NCBI GenBank assembly: GCA_963932465.1
Contig: OZ010799.1
Location: 158,034,761-158,098,760, forward strand
Direction: 5' to 3'
Source: Maratus speciosus
Taxonomy: Eukaryota; Arthropoda; Arachnida; Araneae; Salticidae
DNA length: 64,000 bases
The translations under genes and the position numbers were made by a program. Shown piece after piece: positions 11,390 through 24,151 of this stretch. Position 1 is the stretch's first letter. Each line of letters starts with the position of its first letter. The notes under the pieces were generated by a model. That model worked only from the letters and a program-made list of their open reading frames with translations, did no database searches and was not told where the DNA came from.

Positions 11390-13345
11390 CAATATACTCT
11401 TATTTCAAAGAATAATGCCCTTGAAAAATAAATTAAGGGGGATAACCCCCCCCCCTTTATACTTAACTAATGAACCTCAAAATCTAATCAGGGAAGCGCC
11501 TTATCACAATAAACATATATACCAAATTTAAGCAAATCGGATAAGTCTGCATGAAAAACCCACTTAGCTATATTAAGGGGTATTAGCTTCTTTGTTCCCC
11601 CCTTTATACTTAACCAATGAACCTCCAAATCTAACCAGTGAAACACCTTATCAGAATAAACCAGTATACAAAATTTAAAGCAAATCGGGTAATTCTGCAT
11701 GATAAACCCATTGATCTAAATTAAGAGGGGTAACCCCCCCCCCCCCATAACCAATGAACCTCCAAAACTAATCAAGGAAGCGCTTTATCAGAATGAACCT
11801 AGAAAAAAATTTGAATAAAATCGAATAATTCTGCATGTAAAATCCATTTATATAAATTAATTTGGTGGATTAGCCCCCCCCCCCCTCCCTTTATACTTAA
11901 CCAATGAAACCCAAAAAGTAATCAGGGGAGCACTTTATCAGAATGAACGTAGAAAAAAGATTTGAAGCAAAGCGGATAATTCTGCATCACAAACGCATTT
12001 ATTTAAATTAATGGGGGAGGGTTAGCCCCTTCCCCCCACCCTTTATACTTAACCAATGAACCTCCAAATCTAATCAGGGAAGCAGCTTATGAAAAAAAAA
12101 ACCGGTATACAAAATTTGAAGCAAATCGGGTAATTTTGCATGATAAACCCATTGATCTAAATTAAGGGGGTTGACCACCCCTGCACTTGTTCCTCCCTTT
12201 ATACTTAACCAATGAGCCCCCAAAACTAATCAGGGAAATGCTTTATCAGAATGAACCAAGAAATAAATTAGAAGAAAATTGAAAAATTCTGCATGTAAAA
12301 TCCATTTATCTAAATTAATTTGGTAAATAAGCCCCCCCCCCTCCCTCTCTTTATACTTAACCAATGAAACCCAAAAAGTAATCAGGAAAGCGCCTTATCA
12401 GAATGAACCAAGAAAAAAGATTTGAAGCAAATCAGATAATTCGGCATCAAAAACGCATTTATTTAAATTAATGGGGGAGGGTTAGCCCCTTTCCCCCACC
12501 CTTTATACTTAACCAATGAACCTCCAAATCTAATCAGGGAAGCGGCTTATGAAAAAAAACCGGTATACAAAATTTGAAGCAAATCTGGTAATTTTGCATG
12601 ATAAACCCATTGATCTAAATTAAGGGGGTTAACCCACCTCCCCTCGTTCCTCCCTTTATACTTAACCAATGAGCCCCCAAAACCAATCAGGAAAGTGCCT
12701 TATCAGAGCGAACCTAGAAAAAAATTTGAAGAAAATCGAATAATTCTGCATGTAAAATCCATTTATCTAAATGAATGGGAGGGAGAGAGAATAACCCCTG
12801 TCCCCCTCACTTTATACTCAACCAATGAACCCCAAAAACTTACCAGGGAAGCATCTTATCAGAATGAATCTAGAAAAAAAAAATTGAAGCAAATCAGATA
12901 ATTTTGCATGAAAAACGCATTTATCTAAATTAATGGGGGAGTATTAGACCCTTTAAACTTAACCTATGAACCTCCAAATCTAATCATGGAAGCGCCTTAT
13001 CAAAATAAACCGGTATATACAAAATTTGAAGCAAATTGGGTAATTCTGCATGATAAAGCCATTGATCTAAATTAAGGGAATTAACCCCTCGTTCCCCCTA
13101 TACACTTAACCAATGAACACCCAAAACTAATCAGGGTAGCGCCTTGTCAGAATGAAGCTAGAAACAAAATGTGAAGCAAATCGGATAATTCTGCTTGAAA
13201 AAAACCATTCATATAAATTAAGGCGGGGGAGGTGGATTAGCCCCGTTCCCCCCTTTTATACTAAACCAATGGACCTCAAAAGCTAATCAGGGAAGCACCT
13301 TATCAGAATGAACCTAGAAAAAAATTTTGAAGCAAATCGGATATT
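11390..13345 (+). repeat. 150-bp tandem satellite, about 13 units
   Basis: Units of about 150 bp repeat in head-to-tail order. Each contains TTTATACTTAACCAATGAAC, then AATCAGGGAAGCGCCTTATCA, then GAAGCAAATCGG, TAATTCTGCAT, and a C-rich GGGTTAGCCCC block. Copies of the TTATACTTAAC landmark lie near 11457, 11607, 11894, 12048, 12197, 12353, 12508 and 12656. Variant types recur about every 465 bp (12001 and 12467, for example), so there is a three-unit higher-order repeat. Small frames at 11488-11700 and 12695-12901 are translations of the repeat, not genes. Confidence 0.9.
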
Positions 13346-13739
13346 TCTATCAAAAGTTACATATGTACATACAGAACCTGCGGACACATTAGATCTCAAG
13401 CTTTGATAGCCTGTGAGCTAAACAACAACAAAAAAAAAAATGGGGGGGGAAATATATGAGAAATAAGGTGCAATTTTATTCCTTTTTCACTTTTAGATTA
13501 TAATAAAATTCGTTTAACATAAATGCTGACATTGATATAGTGGATGGAGGAGGATTATTAAAGTATTATTCAACTCATCATTTAAGTATTTTTAATTAAT
13601 TGCAAAATAATAATAATTTAAAACTAAAATATTTCAATATATGAAAATTAATTTTTGATCAAAAGAATGCAAAAAAATGTAAGCAAAAAATAGATGAATT
13701 TGGACTTTAACCATGACTTTTTTTTTCAGACATAATAGT

Positions 13740-14215
13740 GAATCAATTTCATTAAGATTTGCTTAAATCACATCCTGCTAAATCGATTTAACACCAGCTT
13801 GCCATGTTTTCCTTAAATCGGAAAGCACTGAAGCTTGCAATGTTTTCTTAAATCGGATCCTGCTAAATCAATTTAACAGCAGCTCGCCATGCATGCAGAA
13901 GCTGCATCAATGTAAATAAATCAGTTTTCCAATGTTAGCTCTGAATCGGTATTTTGATTTAAATCGATTTAAAGCCAATAGATAAATAAATTTTTCTGAT
14001 GTTATCTTTAAATCGATATAAGACTGATGGTTAAATCGGATTTTTGATGTTTGTTTTAAATTGCGATGTAAGGCTAAAAGGACAATGGCTAAATCGTAAT
14101 TCAAGACATTAGCTAAATCGCGACTTTCGATGTTAGTTTAAATCGATTTAAAACCAATGGTTAAATCGGATTTTCCGATGTAAGCTGTAAATCAATTTAA
14201 GACCTAGGCCTACGT
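13740..14215 (+). repeat. Degenerate roughly 60-bp tandem repeat
   Basis: Variants of a unit containing AAATCGATTTAA, an AACCAATGG or GACTGATGG block, TTAAATCGGATTTT and CGATGTTAG recur every 55-70 bp, with decay. The TCGA-centred palindromes make it locally self-complementary. No reading frame is maintained. DNA on either side (13345-13740, 14215-14600) shows nothing recognisable. Confidence 0.6.
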
Positions 14216-14609
14216 AATGGTAACTTAACCTAACCATAACCTAACTATCCTAGCCATGCATATGCTTAGAAGTACTTTCCACCGCCACGGTGCACAATGT
14301 TTTATACGAATATCCGACACAGGTCACCACCGCCTGCAGCCAGGTATAGCAGGCTTGCTATGCGCACTTTGCAATATCTTTTAGTTTCACTTTCCACCAC
14401 CGGGATGCACACTCTCTCATAAACAAACCTATATACGAATGAAACTCAAATTTTCAACCTATCCATAGATATATTACTCGATGGGGTGGTGACACAAATA
14501 AGAATTTAAGAAATTTGCTGAAATTTCTATTCGGAAATAATGGTAACCATCACTCAATTAAGACCCCAATTTCACCTATAAGAACCTCGGACAGGGCTCA
14601 CTGCTGCAT

Positions 14610-17560
14610 GCTTCACCGTATACTGAAATTTTTGTCATGTGTAGATGCTGTCACTGAAAAGTGCACTTCGCAGCTGGATTTTAAAATTTCAATGTAGTTT
14701 TTTTTATTATTATTAAAATGTGCATATGGCATTGTGACGGCAATGAAGCAACCAGCCAATGAGAGCAGGCGGTAAAAAATATGGGATCCAGCAACCGCAC
14801 TTCATAGTTTAGGGGTAAAGATAAATTGTACTATTTATGTCTCATCAGCTTTATTTTAAAGAAAAATACACTTTTGCACATTTCTTTCTATAAGATTTAA
14901 TATTATTTGCATTAATTGTGATATTTCACAATGTTTTTTTACTTTTTATGCAAAATATACAAATCACATAAGTTAGTAACAGTTGTATTCGTTCTTCGTG
15001 TTAATGGCGATTTATATATGCATAGTCGCCCAAGAATGGAATGTGTTTCTTGAACTTTACTTTCTATGAAGTAAATAATTTCCGTTCTTGGGCGATTAAG
15101 AGTCCATTCATGAGCGATTCTTATGAAACTCTTAATATATCACAAAATGTTCATTGTATAAGTATTTAGCGCACTGAGAATTTTTTATTCAGTTCTTTAC
15201 CTTTTGTTAATCTTTTCTCATCTTAATGAAAGCACATGCTCTATTCTTTAGTGACTAAAAATATTCTTAAATGAAATAAAATGAGTTCAATAACAAATCT
15301 GAAAGAAAACAAACCGTAGACCTCACTGACAGAATTTTCCATCCAGTTCTACAATTTCTCGCATGCTACATATAATTTTGATAAGAAAGGAAAACATTCA
15401 GTAAAGCAAATAAATATGTTTTCATTGGGATTTCTTACGAAACTCATAATATATGGGTAAGTCTATGTGGCGAAAAAATATTAACAAAAGGCAAACTCAA
15501 ATAACCTCATTCATTTTCCCTGAAGTCAAAAGTTGTTGGGTTTTATTTCCCCATTCTTGGGCGATGACAACTTGACAACATAGCATAGCATTAGAGTCCT
15601 GCATTGGGTCGGGTTACCCACTTTTACCCGAACCCGACCTGCAGTTCGGGTCGGGTCTATATTTTCCCGTTGCGAATCTGGTTCGGGTTGACTTCAACTT
15701 CTTTTGTTGCGGTTCGGGTTGGCTTTCATTGTTTCGAGTTCGGGTTGGCTTTTTGACGTTTACAGTTCGGATTCGGGTTGACTCGATTTTTTAAAAGAAT
15801 GTCCAAACTATTTTTTCACATTAAAATTCTATAAAAACTGCAGATCAAAGTTTCACAAAAACAAAATGTGTGCCTGTCAGTTTTGTATAGTCTTAGAATT
15901 CGTTTCTGGAAATTAATATAAACAAACTTTCTCAATTACTGATACGATAATGATTATAACGAATTCAGTAAAAAACCTATAGATGGCCCGAAAGAATTCT
16001 TGTAATGAGAACCCGACCTGCAGAAAGAAAATTAGATTCATTCCGAGCCGAGAAAACAAAATTCAGGATAACCCGATTCGATGTTTGACTCTATACAATG
16101 ATCCCAACATGCTCAGAGGTTTTACTATATTTGAATGTTAAAAAATATAGATTTGTTCATTCTTCTATGTAAAACATAAAAATTGTATTAGAGATACAAT
16201 TGTAGATTATTTTTCATAGTGGCATTAAAACATAATTTACTTTTTTTGCATTGCGGGTTCAGGACGGGTTGATGGAAATTATTTTTGCGGGTTCGGATTG
16301 GGTTTCCGAAAATTATTTTTGGGGGTTTGGGTCGGGTTGGCTTAAAATGGAATTTGTGGGTTCGGGTCGGGTTGTACCCGAACCGCGCAGGACTCTAATA
16401 TACATCTTATACCAGACTGCATGTCCGTTCTTGGGAAAAGATGTATATTGTCATGAAACCATTTTAATTTGCAAAAATGAAGTCAAAATCACCATTCTGT
16501 GACAAATTGAGTTTCATAAGAATCGCCCAAGAACGGGCATGGAAATCTGGTATTTTCGCTTCATTGAATTGGGCCTAAACTTTGAACTCATATGCTTGGC
16601 ACTATGAAAACATTCAATAAAGTTCAAGATATAGGTTTTTGGTAGGATTACTTACCAAACTCATAACAAATGGTGTTTTGTATATGAAATAAACTAATTT
16701 CAATAACAAATCTTAATTAAAACATACATCTCATACTACATTCACAGGATTTTGCATTCAGTTGTACAATTTATAGCATGTTATGATTTCACCGTTCTTG
16801 GGTGTCTAAAAATATAGCCAATATTAACAGGAAGAAAGATAACTACAATAAATAACAGTACTCAAAAATTTCGTTCATTGAATTACGCCTAAACTTTAAA
16901 CTGATATGCCTGGCACTATGAAAACATTCAATAAAGTGTAACATATGTAGAAAAGATTTTAACAAAAGGAAAAGAACTGAATTTAAAATCCTGAGGGCGT
17001 GAAATACTTACATGATGAAATTATATGGTGATATATTATGAGTTTCATAAGAATCGAACATTAACTTCACTTTTAATTGCCCAAGAACAGAAACTATTTA
17101 CTTCAGATAAAGTAAAGTTCAAGAAACACATTTCATTCTTTCGCGACTACGCCATTAACACAAAGAATAAATACAATTTAAACTAACTTACGTGAATTGT
17201 ATACCTTGCAAAATAAGTAAAAAACGCTTCGAAATATCACAATTAATGTAAATAATATTAAATCTTATAGGAAGACAAACGCAAAAGTATATTTACATGC
17301 AGCTTACGACACATAAACCGAGACATAAACATTGGGAGTTGCGAGAATCAAGTTTGCCCTTTGCCGCTGCCGCTACGATAGATCCAATATTTAACGCCTG
17401 CTCTCATTGGCTGGCTGCTTCATTGCCGCAGATTGGCGGAAAGTTGTAAATAGCCTCTAACGCATAAAGTTTTAATTTAAAACAAAAAATATAATTTAAA
17501 ATTTTAAAATTCGGCTGTGAAGTACACTTTCTGAGGACAAAATTAACACATGACGAAAAT
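14610..17560. repeat. Large foldback region with arms of about 550-650 bp
   Basis: The left arm (about 14610-15250) and right arm (about 17000-17560) are inverted copies. Matching pairs are CAATGAAGCAACCAGCCAAT with the complement of the block at about 17393-17430, the CTTGAACTTTACTT block with AAAGTAAAGTTCAAG, and TTCTTGGGCGAT with its complement. More TTCTTGGGCG blocks, in both orientations, occur inside (near 15552, 16510, 16793). A hAT-like MITE sits in the middle. It has no gene. Confidence 0.75.
15592..16397. mobile_element. hAT-like MITE rich in CGGGTCGGGTT motifs
   Basis: The ends are TAGAGTCCTGC at 15592 and its complement GCAGGACTCTA ending at 16397. Directly inside, both arms carry repeated CGGGTCGGGTT and CGGGTTCGGGT blocks in opposite orientation. 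TAGxGTCCTGC ends with internal G-rich subterminal repeats are typical of hAT MITEs, but no clear 8-bp target duplication is visible. The frame at 16251-16502 is translated subterminal repeat, not a gene. Confidence 0.6.
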
Positions 17561-17644
17561 TTCAGAGGCCTAGGTGCTATAATTTCGGCGCTTGCCTCGG
17601 TCAGGCAGGCAGGCAGGCAGACATCTCTTGTTTTATATATATAG

Positions 17645-19219
17645 ATATCTGATCTTTGTCACACTGTAACTCTCGTATATATGAACCGATTTGGATGTAA
17701 CTTCGTGTATACCTAGTGCATACCAATGCCTCGACCGAGTTCGTTGGCCAGCTTCATCCGCCATCTTGTTTTAAAATTGCGGACATTTAAATTTTTTAAA
17801 AAAATTTAAAATGTGAAATGTGGTACCAAAAAATTTAATTTTGAAAAATATTTTTTCTTATTTGTTTGACCTTGGTACAAAGATTCCGGAGCATTTCTTG
17901 TTTCGTCTATATCTTAAAAAATGGCTGAGTTATATCACTTTGAATTTCTAGCTCTGCTGACAGTTTGAAACGACCTGATTTTTATCACGCGATAACAGGC
18001 GTATTTATGAATCGATTTGGATGTACCTTGGTGTATACATAATACGTACCAATGTCTCGACCGAGTTCGTTGGCCAGCTTCATCCGCGATCTTGTTTCAA
18101 AATGGCGGCCATTTAAATTTTTAAAAAAAATTTAAAATTTGAAATGTGGTACCAAAAATTTTAAAATTAAAAAATATTTTTTTCTTATGTGTTTGACTTT
18201 GATACAAAGATTCTGGAGCAATTTTTGTTTCGTCTATATCTTAAAAAATGGCTGAGTTATAGCACTTTGAATTTCTTGCGTGGCTGACATTTTGAAACGA
18301 CCTGATTTTTGTCACGCGATAACAGGCATATTTATGAACAGATTTGAATGTACTTTGGTGTATACATAATACGTACCAATGTTTCGACCGAGTTCGTTTG
18401 CCAGCTTCAGCCGTCATCTTGTTTCAAAATGGCGCCATTTAAATTTTTTAAAAAAATTTAAAATTTAAAATGAGGTACCAAAAATTTGGAAAATGAAAAA
18501 GATTTTTTTTGTATGTGTTTGACCTTAATACAAGGATTCCGGAACAGCTTTTGTTTCGTCTATATCTAAAAAAAAATGGCTGAGTTATAGCATATTGAAT
18601 TTCTATTGTGGCTGACATTGTGAAACGACCTGATTTTCGTCACGCGATAACAGGCGTATTTATGAACCGATTTGGATGTAACTTGGTGTGTACATAGTGC
18701 ATACCAATGTCTCGACCGAGTTCGTTGGCTAGTTTCATTCGCCATCTTGCTTCAAAAAGGGCTGTCATTAAAAAAAATAATAAATTTTAAATTTAAAATG
18801 AGTTATTAAAAATTGAAAAATGAAAAAGATTTTTTTATGTGTTTGACCTTGATACAAAGATTCTGGAGCAGTTTTTCTTTCATATATATATTTAAAAAGG
18901 GTTTAATTATAGTACTTTGAATTTCTAGCATGACTGACATTTTGAAACGATCTGATATTTGTCACGTGATAAAACGCGTATTTATTAAGCTATTTCGATG
19001 TAAGAAGGCATGTGGATAGTATATTGTAATGTCTCGATCAGTTCGCTGGCCAGCTTCATCCGCCATCTTGTTTCAAAATGGCGGCCACTAAATTAAAAAA
19101 AAATGATATTTCAAGTGAGGTGCAAAAAAATTAGAAATTGAAAAAGGTTTATTTCTTAAGTATTTGACTTTCATATAAGGACTCCGGAGCATTTTTTGTT
19201 TTGTCTTTATCTTAAAAAG
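17645..19219 (-). repeat. Five tandem units of copy M (about 323 bp each)
   Basis: The landmark TTCGTTGGCCAGCTTCATCC and its variants occur near 17745, 18066, 18394, 18721 and 19041, giving a spacing of about 320-328 bp. Each unit also holds CATCTTGTTTCAAAATGGCG, GACCTTGATACAAAGATTC, a TTTCGTCTATATCTTAAAAAATGGCTGAGTT segment and CACGCGATAACAGGCGTATT. Units are inverted relative to those at 19600-21230, so the two sets could form a stem about 1.6 kb long. Confidence 0.85.
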
Positions 19220-21233
19220 TCCTTCCGGCCAGTGCCGGGAGGAAGAGGTAGCTTTCATTTTCCTTATTTTAAAAAAGCCAACTTATATTATTCAAACACA
19301 CGAAGCTCAATTTAGTGGAAACCGAATATAGGAGATTCAATATTAATTTTTATCAATACTAAATCATTATGAATGATAATTTCGCGAAATTAGTCAGCTT
19401 TATCCAAGTTGATTTTATTTAAAGTAACTTATATTTAGTTTCCAAATTCGGCGATATCTTGAAGTGCCTGCCCTTTTAAGACAACGTGGTGGATGAGGCT
19501 AGCCAGTGAACTTGGTCGAGACCTTAGTAATTCCTGTGCACATGCTCACTCACATAGGAATCGTTGATATATACGAGTGCTGTCGCAGGCAAAAAATAAG
19601 TTTTTCAAAATGTCACCCACATTAGAAATTGAAACTGCTATATCTGAGCCATTTTTTAAGATAAAGACAAACAAAAAATGCTCGTGAATGCTTATATCAA
19701 GGTCAAATACTTATGAAAGAAACCTTTTTCAATTTCTATTTATTTTTTTTTTTTTTGCACCTCACTTTAAATATAATTTTTTTTAATTTAATGGCCGCCA
19801 TTTTGAAACAAGATGGCTGATGAAGCTGGCCAGCGAACTTGGTTGAGATATTGATGTATACTGTCCGCATGCCTTCTTCCATCGAAATAGGCGAATACGT
19901 GTGTTATCGCGTAACAAATACAAGATCGTTTCAAAGTGTTAGCCATGCTAGAAATTTAAAGTGCTATAATTCAATATTTTTTAAGATATAAACAAAAGAA
20001 CAAATTTTCAGAAACAGAAACTGCTCCAGAATCTTTGTATCAAGGCCAAACACACAAAAAAATTTTTTTTTCATTTTCCAATTTTTTAATACTTTATTTT
20101 AAATTTTAAATTACCTTTTTTTAAATGGCAACCCTTTTGAAACAAGATGGCGAATGAAGCTGGCCAACGAACTCGGTCGAGACATTGGTATGTACTATGT
20201 ACAGATCAAGTTACATCCAAATCGGTTCATAAATACGCCTGTTATCGCGTGACAAAAATCAGGTCGTTTTAAAATGTCAGCCACAATAGAAATTCAAAAT
20301 GCTATAACTCAGCCATTTTTTTAGATATAGACGAAACAAAACCTGTTCCGGAATCTCTGTATTAAGGTCAAACACATTCAAAGAAAATCTTTTTCATTTT
20401 CCAATTTTTTGGTATCTCATTTTCAATTTTTAAAATTTTTTTAAATGGCCGCCATTTTGAAACAAGTTGGCGGATGAAGCTGGCCAACGAACTCGGTCGA
20501 GACATTGGTGTGTACTATGTACACACCGAATTACATCCAAATCGGTTCATAAATACATCTGTTATCACGTGACAAAAATCAGGACACTTCAAAATGTCAG
20601 CCATGCTAGAAATTCAAAATGCTATAACTCAGCCATTTTTTAAGATATAGACGAAACAAAAACTGCTCCCGAATCTTTTTATCAAGGTCAAACACATAAG
20701 AAAAAAATATTTTTTCAATTTTCAATTTTTTGGTACCACATTTCAAATTTAAATTTTTCTTAAAAATTTAAATGGCCGCCATTTTTAAACAAGATGGCGG
20801 ATGATGCTGGCCAACGAACTCGGTCGAGACATTGGTATGTACTATGTATAAACGAAGTTACATCCAAATCGGTTCATAAATACGCCTTTAATCACGTGAC
20901 AAAATTCAGGACGTTTCAAAATGTCAGCCACGCTAGAAATTCAAAATGCTATAACTCAGCCATTTTTTAAGATATAGACGAAACAAAAATTGCTCCGGAG
21001 TCTTTGTATAAAGGTCAAATACATAAGAAAAAAATATTTTTCCATTTTCAACTTTTTGGTACCACATTTCAAATTTTAAATTAAAAAAAAATTTTAAATG
21101 GCCGCCATTTTGAAACAAAATGGCGGATGAAGCTGGCCAACGAACTCGGTCGAGACATTGGTGTGTACTATGTACACACCGAATTACATCCAAATCCGTT
21201 CATAAATACGAGAGTTACAGTGTGACATAGGTC

Positions 21234-21267
<34 letters not shown>

Positions 21268-21390
21268 ATTTTGAACGGAGGGTGGTTTCGGGGTCTGGGG
21301 GTCATGATCGATGAAAATATACCAAAATTTTTTGAAATCGCTTTCCTCCGAACGGCTGCAATAGGTAGCTTTTTGTAATGAAAGCTACCT
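19220..21390 (+). mobile_element. Helentron-like element, inner copy P (complete)
   Basis: This is an uninterrupted copy of the same family as copy M but on the opposite strand. It begins TCCTTCCGGCCAGTGCCGGG, then GGTAGCTTTCAT, a unique leader of about 330 bp, five to six tandem units of about 323 bp, a (TA)n run at 21233-21263, and the terminal hairpin AGGTAGCTTTTTGTAATG with GAAAGCTACCT ending at 21390. The left and right flanks rejoin inside a T-rich point of the first tandem unit of copy M, so P transposed into M. Length is about 2.17 kb. Small frames at 20933-21437 fall inside the repeats. Confidence 0.7.
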
Positions 21391-22374
21391 AAAAACGGCT
21401 CAGATACAGCAGTTTCAATTTCTAATGTGGGTGACATTTTGAAAAATCTGATTTTTTTGCCTGCGACAGCACTATCAACCGATTCCGATGTGAGTGAGCA
21501 TGTGCACAGGAATTACTAACGTCTCGACCAAGTTTAATCGTTAGCCTCATCCACCATGTTGTATTAAAATGGCAGGAACTTCAATATATCGCCGAATTTG
21601 GCAACCAAATATAAGTTACTTTAAATAAAAGCAGCTTGGATAAAGCTGACTAATTTCGCGAAATTTTCATTCATAATGATTTGGTATTGATTCTCCTATA
21701 ATCGGTTTCTATTAAATTGAGCTTCGTGTGTTTGAATAATATAAGCTTACTTTTTAAAAATAAGGAATATGAAAGCTACCTCTTCCTCCCAGCACTGGTC
21801 GGAAGGACTTTTTAAAATCTGAAAGAAGTTTTTGTTTGCAGTGAGATAAAATATAACTTTAGAAAAAATGTAATCATACAAAAGCAAAATAAAAGTTTTT
21901 ATTTGAAGTATTTACATTTATTCAGTTATAATGATGATTTCAGTATTCTACTTTAGAGCTTCGAATTTAAATTGCTTTAGAAATTTGGATGAAAGAAAAA
22001 GGATAAAATAGGATTCAAAATGCGTTAATGTATTTCGTGATTTAATCTCTAAATATCTTTAAGAATGAATTGAAACGTATTCTTTTTAGATAACCATTTG
22101 AGATCAAGATCACATATCTTGAAAGTTTTGTCAGACTATTTATCAATACCCAATTCCGTAAATCAGTAAAAAAGGTTTAAAATAGAATTTAATGCTATGG
22201 AAAATTGCTCAGTTGAATAATTATCTGCCAACTTTATAATATTTATTGGTTAAAAGATAAGTATAAAATATTTTTAAAAGGCTCTAGTGATCGAGTCGTA
22301 TGAAGTAAGAAATTTACATTACTTTTGATGGCATAAATTCGAAGTTTTATTATTTTTGAACGTGTATATAATAC

Positions 22375-23515
22375 ATATGATGCATTTTCACATAATTTTG
22401 ACTTTTAAGACCCTGAATAATAATTTTTATTTTAGTTCATATTCTTGGTTTTTTTAATTTCTTATACTGGAAAACATCCCATTGCATGGCTGCATAACAA
22501 TATTAACGAGATAATAAGTTTTGGACGATGTTGGGAGTCCAAATATATCACGAAATTCTTTACCGTCCCGTGTCCCTGATATTGATTTTCAATTTTGGAG
22601 CTGTCTGTATAAAATTGTTTAAATAAAAGTAATTCAATGTAATTTTTTTCCGAAACTGCGACTATAGTTTTATATAAATATGTAGCAAAAAATTAACATG
22701 CGCACATTTTTACGGTTGTTATTATTTTTTTAACTCTGTCTCTGATTTTAGATTCCTTACCGTCCCTCTTTCTAAAATTACACAGAAAAAGCACTTCAGA
22801 TGCAGCCACAGATTTTTTTTAAACTTCTTTCTCATGCGGAAGTATGCTAGAGAAAGATTGGCTAAAATTCTTTGACAGGAAATTTACTGCAGAATTTAAA
22901 TATCAGTTTCAAGCATTGTGGCTTTATTGGTAGTCTCACCGTCCCCAAGGTTTATTCCTGCACTTTTCCAGGTAAATCAAATTTTTTTTTATTTAATCCA
23001 ATTATAAATAACTGTTGCTAAAAATAAATGAACATTGTGGCTATCAGTTAGTCTTAACATGATTTGCCTAAAAATAGGAGGTAGTTTTCCGTACTGTCCG
23101 ATCCTTACCGTCCTCTTTTTTCCCTTACGTCCCTTTTTTTCCTTACCGTCCCCCTTTTTTCCTTCCCTTCCTTAACATCCCTTTAAGGCAATGTTATATC
23201 AAAATTTTGTACAAAAAATACTACATTGCTATTATTTCTTATTTGAATGTTCTGTGGGTACTATGCAAATTCATTATAAGTAAAAATTTAGAAGCAAATA
23301 AAAAGTTAGAGAGGTAAAATATTAAAGGGACGGCAAGGAAAATTAAACTCGGAAGTTTAACTTAAACCTCAGTTAAATAAAAAAGTCGTTGCTTCTGAGC
23401 ATTTTTTATTTATTTTGAATCATTAAGGCATTCATCTATAAGTTTAAAATGTTATTTTATTAAGATTAATTTCACCAGATTTTTATTCCTAAAAGCTAAA
23501 ATTTTGCGAGAATGC
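22375..23515. mobile_element. Unclassified insertion with repeated TACCGTCC motifs
   Basis: About 1.1 kb interrupts a satellite monomer between its TTTTTGAACGTGTAT and CATATAAAGCGTTAATAAATA blocks. Inside, TTACCGTCC or close variants occur at least six times (22560, 22756, 22937, 23103, 23145) and once inverted near 23330 as GGGACGGCAAGGAA. Clustered motifs of this sort are common as subterminal transposase-binding repeats. No terminal repeat, target duplication or gene could be fixed. Confidence 0.45.
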
Positions 23516-23618
23516 CTCATATAAAGCGTTAATAAATAAATAAAATTGAAAATAGTTTTTTCTTCATAAGAAAGTCAATTTTCCAAGGTAGCGATAGGAA
23601 TTTAATCCATGCTATATA

Positions 23619-24151
23619 TTAACCCTCGCAGTACTAAGATTAAAATATTGCTTAAATGCTAAGATTTAAAAAGTGCAGACCCTATAAGTAATTTAGGTCC
23701 CAAAGAAATTGTAATGTTCATACGATGCGACGATTCACTGCATTGAATAGCGAAAATTTACACACAACTGAACACAAGTACAAAGAAATAACGAAATGAG
23801 GGAGGGTTTCACTCGCTTGCATGGTAACGTTTACCCACAGCGAACTACATTTGGCAGGATGTCAAAAATTATCTTTCTTTCTCTTGAAATGTGATAAATG
23901 ATAGAAATTTTTCATCCTATTCCCAGATTACCTAAGATGGGGTTCATGTGATTCCATTTGCAATTTCTACAAATAAACTAAAAAATTTAACTCTACGAAA
24001 CTTACTAAGTAGATAAAATCATGAAAGAGACGTTTATAGAATAAATCCAAGAATCCATTTTATCATACATTTCCTAAATGAGGAAGAAAAAAAACTGCAA
24101 AATATCGAGATGGGGGTCAAATTGACCCCATCTTAGCACTATGAGGGTTAA
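23619..24151. mobile_element. TTAA MITE, 533 bp
   Basis: The element is bounded by TTAA at both ends, with inverted ends CCCTCGCAGTACTAAGAT and (from the right) CCCTCATAGTGCTAAGAT. It splits a satellite monomer between GCTATATAT and AATAGTTTTG, where intact monomers read GGTATTAAATAGTTTTG. It is non-coding. Confidence 0.85.

Larger units (their letters stand above)
9637..17642 (+). mobile_element. 8-kb composite element in a (TA)n tract
   Basis: The element starts CTAGCTGACCCGCCCGGCG immediately after a (TA)n run and ends with a (GCAG)n run, then CTTGTTTTATATATATAGAT. The uninterrupted sister copy P has only a TA run at this point (21233-21263), which proves insertion into TA repeats. The CTAGCTGACCC start and tetranucleotide-repeat tail resemble a repeat type common in arthropods. 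The class is not certain, and a non-LTR or Penelope origin is possible. It contains other repeats and no intact gene. The region 9640-10260 holds no recognised feature. Confidence 0.55.
9469..21807 (-). mobile_element. Helentron-like (HINE/DINE-type) element, outer copy M, interrupted
   Basis: This insertion splits a satellite monomer. Read on the minus strand it begins TCCTTCCGACCAGTGCTGGG near 21807, has a subterminal GGTAGCTTTCAT, then a unique leader and five tandem units of about 323 bp, and ends at 9469 with a hairpin in which GGTAGCTTTTTGTAATG pairs with GAAAGCTACC. Asymmetric terminal repeats, a tandem-repeat core and a 3' hairpin are the published hallmarks of Helentron-derived elements. 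Copy P (19220-21390) is inserted in its first tandem unit. Another element (9637-17642) is inserted in its TA run. No Rep/helicase gene is seen, so it is non-autonomous. Confidence 0.65.

Noticed and set aside
11390..13345. CRISPR-like repeat array
   Set aside because: Units are 150 bp and contiguous, without unique spacers, in a eukaryotic TE context. It is a satellite.
16251..16502. 83-codon plus-strand frame
   Set aside because: It is a translation of the G-rich subterminal repeats of the hAT-like MITE.
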